Assembly (NCBI GenBank): GCA_030683105.1
Contig: JAUXMZ010000056.1
Span: 28,532 to 92,531 of the forward strand
From: Burkholderiales bacterium
GTDB lineage: Bacteria; Pseudomonadota; Gammaproteobacteria; Burkholderiales; SG8-41
Direction: 5' to 3'
Length of the DNA stretch: 64,000 nt
The notes beneath the pieces were generated by a model. It saw only the letters and a program-made list of their open reading frames with translations. It searched no databases and was not told the origin of the DNA. A program made the translations under genes and the position numbers. Of the stretch, positions 60,707-64,000 are shown one piece after another; the first letter of the stretch is position 1, and each line of letters starts with the position of its first letter.

Positions 60707-61270
60707 CTATTTTTTTGTTTTTTCTTTCAGGAAAGCATCGAGTTCGCCCTGTTTCGTCGACAGCGTCTTCAGCCAGCGCTGGCCGCCAAAGGTAAAACCG
60801 ATCCAGTAGCCGAGTTCCACCAATTGCGGCTCAGTGAACTCCGCGCGCAGCTCGGCCCACATTGCCGCATCCGCCTGCGCGGGATCGTACATGATCGCGT
60901 CGGCATAGCGCAGCGCGCGTTTCTCGCGTTGCGTGAACTTGTCGGACTTTTCATAGCTCATGATCTCCGACATGCGGTTATCTGCATCCCGCGCGGACCG
61001 CGCGGTTCCCTGGTTGCTTCAGTAGCCGCATTCGACGGTGTGCGCGACGTAGGCCCGCGCCAGTTCCTTGAGCTCGTGCTCGACCACGCCCGCGCCGTTG
61101 TCGAACAACATCTCGCGCGTCTGCGTGAACGAGCGCATGACGTCCGGCTGATGCGCGCGGATCGCCTGGTTCTCGGGCCCCGGACGCCCTGCCCGGATCG
61201 CATCGTCCAGCCATTTCCTGATCTGCGGATCGGCTATCGTTGCCGGATCCACATAGCTGATGTGCGCCAT
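60707..61270 (-). CDS. AhpD-like / CMD family protein with in-frame UGA (CxxU), candidate selenoprotein
   Basis: 187 codons, the normal length for this family. Codons 1-83 (MAHISYVDPATI to AYVAHTVECGY) lead to TGA at 61019-61021; the same frame then continues to the end (SNQGTARSARD, YEKSDKFTQREKRALRYAD, TEPQLVELGYWIGFTFGGQR). In relatives the position is CGYC, the second Cys of the redox CxxC, so the UGA gives CGYU. CxxU versions of AhpD-like proteins are a known selenoprotein type. A perfect hairpin follows. Alternatives are a nonsense mutation or a read error. GGAGG precedes the ATG. Confidence 0.85.
60989..61005 (-). promoter_or_regulatory. Candidate bacterial SECIS after the AhpD-like UGA
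   Basis: A perfect 7-bp stem (CCGCGCG with CGCGCGG) closes a GUC loop that begins 21 nt after the UGA. The GGUC at the tip equals the apical GGUC of the E. coli fdhF SECIS at nearly the same distance (19-20 nt). Confidence 0.65.
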
Positions 61271-61396
61271 CCTGCCTCCCCCTGGTTTGCGGTATGATCT
61301 TGCGGCCTATTCTACTATGGCGCGCCCGGTTTGAAGGTCAGTCGCTTGATCTCGCAAGCAGAACCTGCCCGCCTCATTTTCATTTGGAGACAGTCC

Positions 61397-62386
61397 ATGC
61401 GTAACAAGATGCCGTATCTGCTGACCGCCCTGGCGACTCTGGGGTGTGTCGTGCAGGTTTCAGTCCTGGCGGCCGATGCCGCCGGCAACTTTCCTTCCCG
61501 GCCGATACGCCTGATCGTGCCCCAGAATCCCGGTGCCTCGAACGACACCATCAGCCGCATCGTTGCCATCAAAATGGGTGAGCTGCTCGGCCAGCAGATG
61601 GTGATCGACAACCGGCCCGGCGCCGGCGGCACCATAGGCGGAGAACTCGCGGCGACCGCCAGTCCCGACGGCCATACGCTGTACGCGACCGCCACCGCCT
61701 CGCAGGTGATCGGGCCGCAGATCATTAAAAACATCAAATATCACCCGACCCGCGATTTTGCGCCGATATCGGTCTTTGCCATTACCGACAACGTCCTGGT
61801 GGTCAATCCCAAGCTGCCGGTCAAAAGCCTGAAAGAGTTGATTGCGCACGCCAAAGCCCATCCCGGCAAGCTCAACTTTGCCAATGCCGGGCCCGGAACG
61901 CAGAGCCACCTTGCCGGCGTGCTGCTCGCTCACGCCACGGGTATCGATGTAGTACAGGTGCCGTACAAGGGCGGCGGCGCATCCGTAGCCGCCACCATCG
62001 CCGGTGAATCGCCGGTGACGATCACGCCCGCGCCTGCCGTGCTCGGGCATGTGCAGGCGGGCAGGCTGCGCGCGCTGGCCAGCGGCAGCGCCAAACGCTC
62101 GCCCCTGACACCGGAACTGCCGACGCTGATTGAGTCCGGCCTGCCGGGATTCGTGTCCAACGGCTGGATCGGACTGCTGGCGCCGCGCGCAACACCCAAA
62201 CCCATCGTCAACAAGCTGCATGCGGCGCTGGTTCAGGCAGTCAAAGACCCGGCCACGGCCCGCAACATGGAGAAAGCCGGCGGCGATCCGGAGACCGGCA
62301 CGCCGGCCGAATTTCTCAAGCTGATCGAAAACGACTGGAAGAATTTCGGGGAAGCCATCCGCATCGCCAAACTCAAGGCGGAGTAA
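61397..62386 (+). CDS. Bug family (TTT) periplasmic substrate-binding protein, 3
   Basis: About 329 residues. Signal peptide (MRNKMPYLLTALATLGCVV, cleavage near LAA-DA), then FPSRPIRLIVPQNPGASND, RPGAGGTIGGELAATASPDG and VPYKGGGASVAATIAGESPV. The ATG at 61397 with GGAG 8 nt upstream is chosen over an earlier in-frame start. No membrane partners are near. Confidence 0.93.
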   Translation: MRNKMPYLLTALATLGCVVQVSVLAADAAGNFPSRPIRLIVPQNPGASNDTISRIVAIKMGELLGQQMVIDNRPGAGGTIGGELAATASPDGHTLYATATASQVIGPQIIKNIKYHPTRDFAPISVFAITDNVLVVNPKLPVKSLKELIAHAKAHPGKLNFANAGPGTQSHLAGVLLAHATGIDVVQVPYKGGGASVAATIAGESPVTITPAPAVLGHVQAGRLRALASGSAKRSPLTPELPTLIESGLPGFVSNGWIGLLAPRATPKPIVNKLHAALVQAVKDPATARNMEKAGGDPETGTPAEFLKLIENDWKNFGEAIRIAKLKAE

Positions 62387-62402
62387 CCGTAAGATCCGTC
62401 TG

Positions 62403-62449
62403 CCCCCTTACGCTCTGCTACCCACTCTTCACTCTTTACTCTTAACTCT
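62403..62449. repeat. Short tandem repeat, ACTCTTCAC type
   Basis: Degenerate 9-bp units (ACTCTTCAC, TCTTTACTC, TTAACTCTT) fill the 60 bp between the convergent binding-protein and permease genes. Similar in style to the other arrays. Confidence 0.65.
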
Positions 62450-63193
62450 TCACCTCAATAGCAACGGCGCGCCGCACAGCATCAGCAGAACCGACACCAT
62501 GCGCCTGAAAGTAAGCTCGCTGATGTTGACGTGGACGCGGTCGCCGATATAGATGCCGGCCAGCATCAGCGGAACGGCCGCCGCGAACGTGAGCCAGACC
62601 TCGCCGGTAAACTCGCCCACCGCGTAATAGCCGATGCCGCGCACCACGCTCAACGTCAGCAACATCGCCGAGATGGTGGCGCGGAACGCCTCCTTCGCCA
62701 GCGCCCGGGTGTCGAGATAGATGGCGAAGAACACCGTCGCCATCGTGCCGAACAGCGCGCCCACCACGCCGGAGAGCGTGCTCGCCAGCGGGCCGACGGC
62801 GCGCGGCACCGCCCTCCGCGCCGCTGCGGGCCGCAGCGTTTTCCACAGCGAATAACTGCCGTAGCCGAAGACCATGATCCCCAGGCCGCGCGCGAGCGTG
62901 CGGGCATCCAGCGTCTTGAAGAAATACAGCCCGACCGCGATGCCCAGCACGCACCACGGGACGAAGGCGACGAGGTCGCGGCGGGAGACGCGCTTACGTT
63001 CGCGACCGAGTATGGTGATCGAGGAAGCGGCGCCGAGCAGCGTCCAGACCGGCACCAGGAGCTTGAGCGGGATCACCAGCGCGAGGAACGGCATGCCGAG
63101 CGCGCCGCCGAACCCGGTGCTGCCGCGCAGCCCGTAGGCGAACAGCAGCACCGCGCTGCAATAGGCCATTTCCAAGGGTGAGAGGGAATACAT
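62450..63193 (-). CDS. TSUP/TauE-SafE family permease
   Basis: 247 residues, about eight hydrophobic helices. First-half motif YGLRGSTGFGGALGMPFLALV and second-half GVVGALFGTMATVFFAIYLDT. A second TSUP gene beside the one at 32519; probably exports or imports a sulfur oxyanion or organic acid. It converges with the third Bug gene. Confidence 0.85.
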   Translation of the reverse strand: MYSLSPLEMAYCSAVLLFAYGLRGSTGFGGALGMPFLALVIPLKLLVPVWTLLGAASSITILGRERKRVSRRDLVAFVPWCVLGIAVGLYFFKTLDARTLARGLGIMVFGYGSYSLWKTLRPAAARRAVPRAVGPLASTLSGVVGALFGTMATVFFAIYLDTRALAKEAFRATISAMLLTLSVVRGIGYYAVGEFTGEVWLTFAAAVPLMLAGIYIGDRVHVNISELTFRRMVSVLLMLCGAPLLLR

Positions 63194-63220
63194 CGCTGTG
63201 CCTGTTTCAAAACAAAATCA

Positions 63221-63253
63221 TTAGCCGCCGATGAACGCCGATAGACGCCGATA
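63221..63253. repeat. ACGCCGATAG tandem repeat
   Basis: Inverse-oriented relative of the array at 31478 (AGCCGCCGAT, GAACGCCGAT, AGACGCCGAT). The rest of 63254-63441 is AT-rich with no gene. Confidence 0.75.
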
Positions 63254-63441
63254 CTATCAAGACCAAAAGTCCACAGATCGGGATTTGAATATAACTATCT
63301 GTTTTTATTTAATATTTTAAATCTGCTGTCGCAGTGAGAAGTGGGTTCTATCGGCAGTTTCCACGGAACACACGAAAATATTTCTGAGCTTCCGCCCTAC
63401 TCCGCGCGCTCAGTGCAAAACCACATTTTGTTTTGGTTCAA

Positions 63442-63523
63442 GGTTCGCACGGAGCACACGGAGTTCACTGAGTTTTTATATTCAAGCCTTTCTCCGTTGC
63501 CTCAGTGTCCTCAGTGCGAAACA
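63442..63523. repeat. Compact paired array, copy m (CACGGAGCA variant)
   Basis: GGTTCGCACGGAGCACACGG on the left and CCTCAGTGTCCTCAGTGCGAA on the right form imperfect inverted arms around about 15 bp. Confidence 0.65.
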
Positions 63524-63554
63524 GCTCTTTGGTTCCGGCTCGAGCTTCGACCCG

Positions 63555-63713
63555 CTACTTCCCGGCCGGCACCGCCGCGACTACGTCCATCTCCAGCAAC
63601 ATGCCGGGGCGGGCGAGCTGGCTGATGGCAAGAAAGGTGTGCCCCGGCAGCGGCCCGCCGGCAAAAACCTCGCACCGGCACTTGTTGAGCGCCTCGGGAA
63701 ACAATAGAGTCAT
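63555..63713 (-). pseudogene. RidA/L-PSP family C-terminal fragment
   Basis: A 52-residue frame whose last part (GPLPGHTFLAISQLARPGML, LEMDVVAAVPAGK) matches the end of RidA-type proteins. The N-terminal two thirds are missing; upstream is unrelated AT-rich sequence with a stop in frame. Judged a remnant left by a deletion or insertion next to the intron. Confidence 0.5.
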
Positions 63714-63862
63714 GTCTTGCATTCATATATTTCCTTCGCTGTGTTTTACGGCGCAGCTCACCGAAAATAATTGGCTTAGGTCAAAATTTCCACTCAGGCC
63801 TACGGCCAATTCGATCCTCAGCGGTCTAGCCATACAAGTAGCTAGAACACGAATGTTGGATT

Positions 63863-64000
63863 GGGAGAGTAGCAGCGAGCATCCCGGATAGCCGGAACCT
63901 CGCCGCCCTCGCAGAACCGGACTTGGAGAGTTACACCATCCGGCTCCCAGCTTGAGTCATCCACAATGGTTTGGGGTAGAGATTGTGCTGGATGCGCAAG
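63863..64000 (-). mobile_element. 3' end of a probable group II intron (domains V and VI)
   Basis: On the minus strand 63946-63914 reads as a domain V-like hairpin, beginning GAGCCGGATG and closing AAGTCCGGTTC, with the AGC triad and an 8-bp lower stem. The next stem (GCGGCGAG with CTCGCTGC) and the ending CTACTCT resemble domain VI and an intron 3' end. The upper part of the domain V stem pairs poorly. The reverse transcriptase would lie beyond the window. Confidence 0.55.

Noticed and set aside
60707..61270. Frameshift or two separate small genes at the AhpD-like locus
   Set aside because: Both halves are in the same frame with only a TGA between them, and the join falls inside the conserved CxxC motif, so neither a frameshift nor two genes fits.

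Overview
The window reads as a chromosomal stretch of a Betaproteobacterium, with a G+C content of roughly 60% judged by eye. The evidence is three Bug/TTT-type periplasmic binding proteins, a class I PHA synthase, HrpA with its long C-terminal part, GluQ, RlmJ and a tetR-acrAB-oprM style efflux operon. A multiheme cytochrome operon, sulfur-transfer proteins and 2-oxoacid:ferredoxin chemistry suggest a facultative anaerobe with active sulfur metabolism. No rRNA, tRNA, CRISPR or complete insertion sequence was found.

Layout. 1-4.8 kb: end of an OB-fold gene, a membrane protein, PssA, a MAPEG protein, a quinone oxidoreductase, an alanine/lysine hendecad-repeat protein and an AhpD-like protein. 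4.85-9.94 kb: a minus-strand redox/sulfur operon (octaheme cytochrome, cytochrome b, cytochrome c, YeeE/YedE transporter, triple rhodanese) behind an FNR-like box. 10.1-12.3 kb: a MITE-like element, a duplicated-domain unknown, OmpH/Skp and an HD hydrolase. 12.5-20.2 kb: an operon for 2-oxoacid:ferredoxin oxidoreductase plus Nfn-like flavoproteins and a large ferredoxin-domain protein. 20.5-39 kb: housekeeping and metabolic genes (MazG-like, RlmJ, GxxExxY, HrpA, PhaC, hydrolases, aminotransferase, cupin, nitroreductase, MFS). 39-42 kb: DoxX, DedA-rhodanese, an IS relic, WrbA and pirin. 42-48.6 kb: RND efflux operon with its TetR regulator. 48.7-63.2 kb: LysR, CDGSH, thioredoxin, PabB, FrmA, GluQ, CaiB, patatin, three Bug proteins, a hydrolase, an AhpD-like gene and a TSUP permease. 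63.5-64 kb: a RidA fragment and the 3' end of a probable group II intron.

Two signals stand out. First, two thiol-redox genes each carry an in-frame UGA exactly where a cysteine is expected: the AhpD-like gene (Cys-Gly-Tyr-UGA, a CxxU) and the rhodanese domain of a DedA fusion (Tyr-Cys-Ser-UGA-Pro-Asn-Glu-Ala). In both the reading frame continues with well-conserved family sequence. A hairpin sits just downstream whose apical loop begins 21-22 nt after the UGA, as expected of a bacterial SECIS. Both are strong selenoprotein candidates. No sel genes lie in the window.

Second, the intergenic spaces are full of a dispersed repeat built from short arrays of 9-bp units (GACACAGAG and variants) facing each other as inverted arms. 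About a dozen copies occur. One of them encloses a GxxExxY gene, two share an 80-bp inner segment, and some supply the stop codon of the neighbouring gene. A second, GC-rich hairpin repeat family is inserted in frame inside hrpA.
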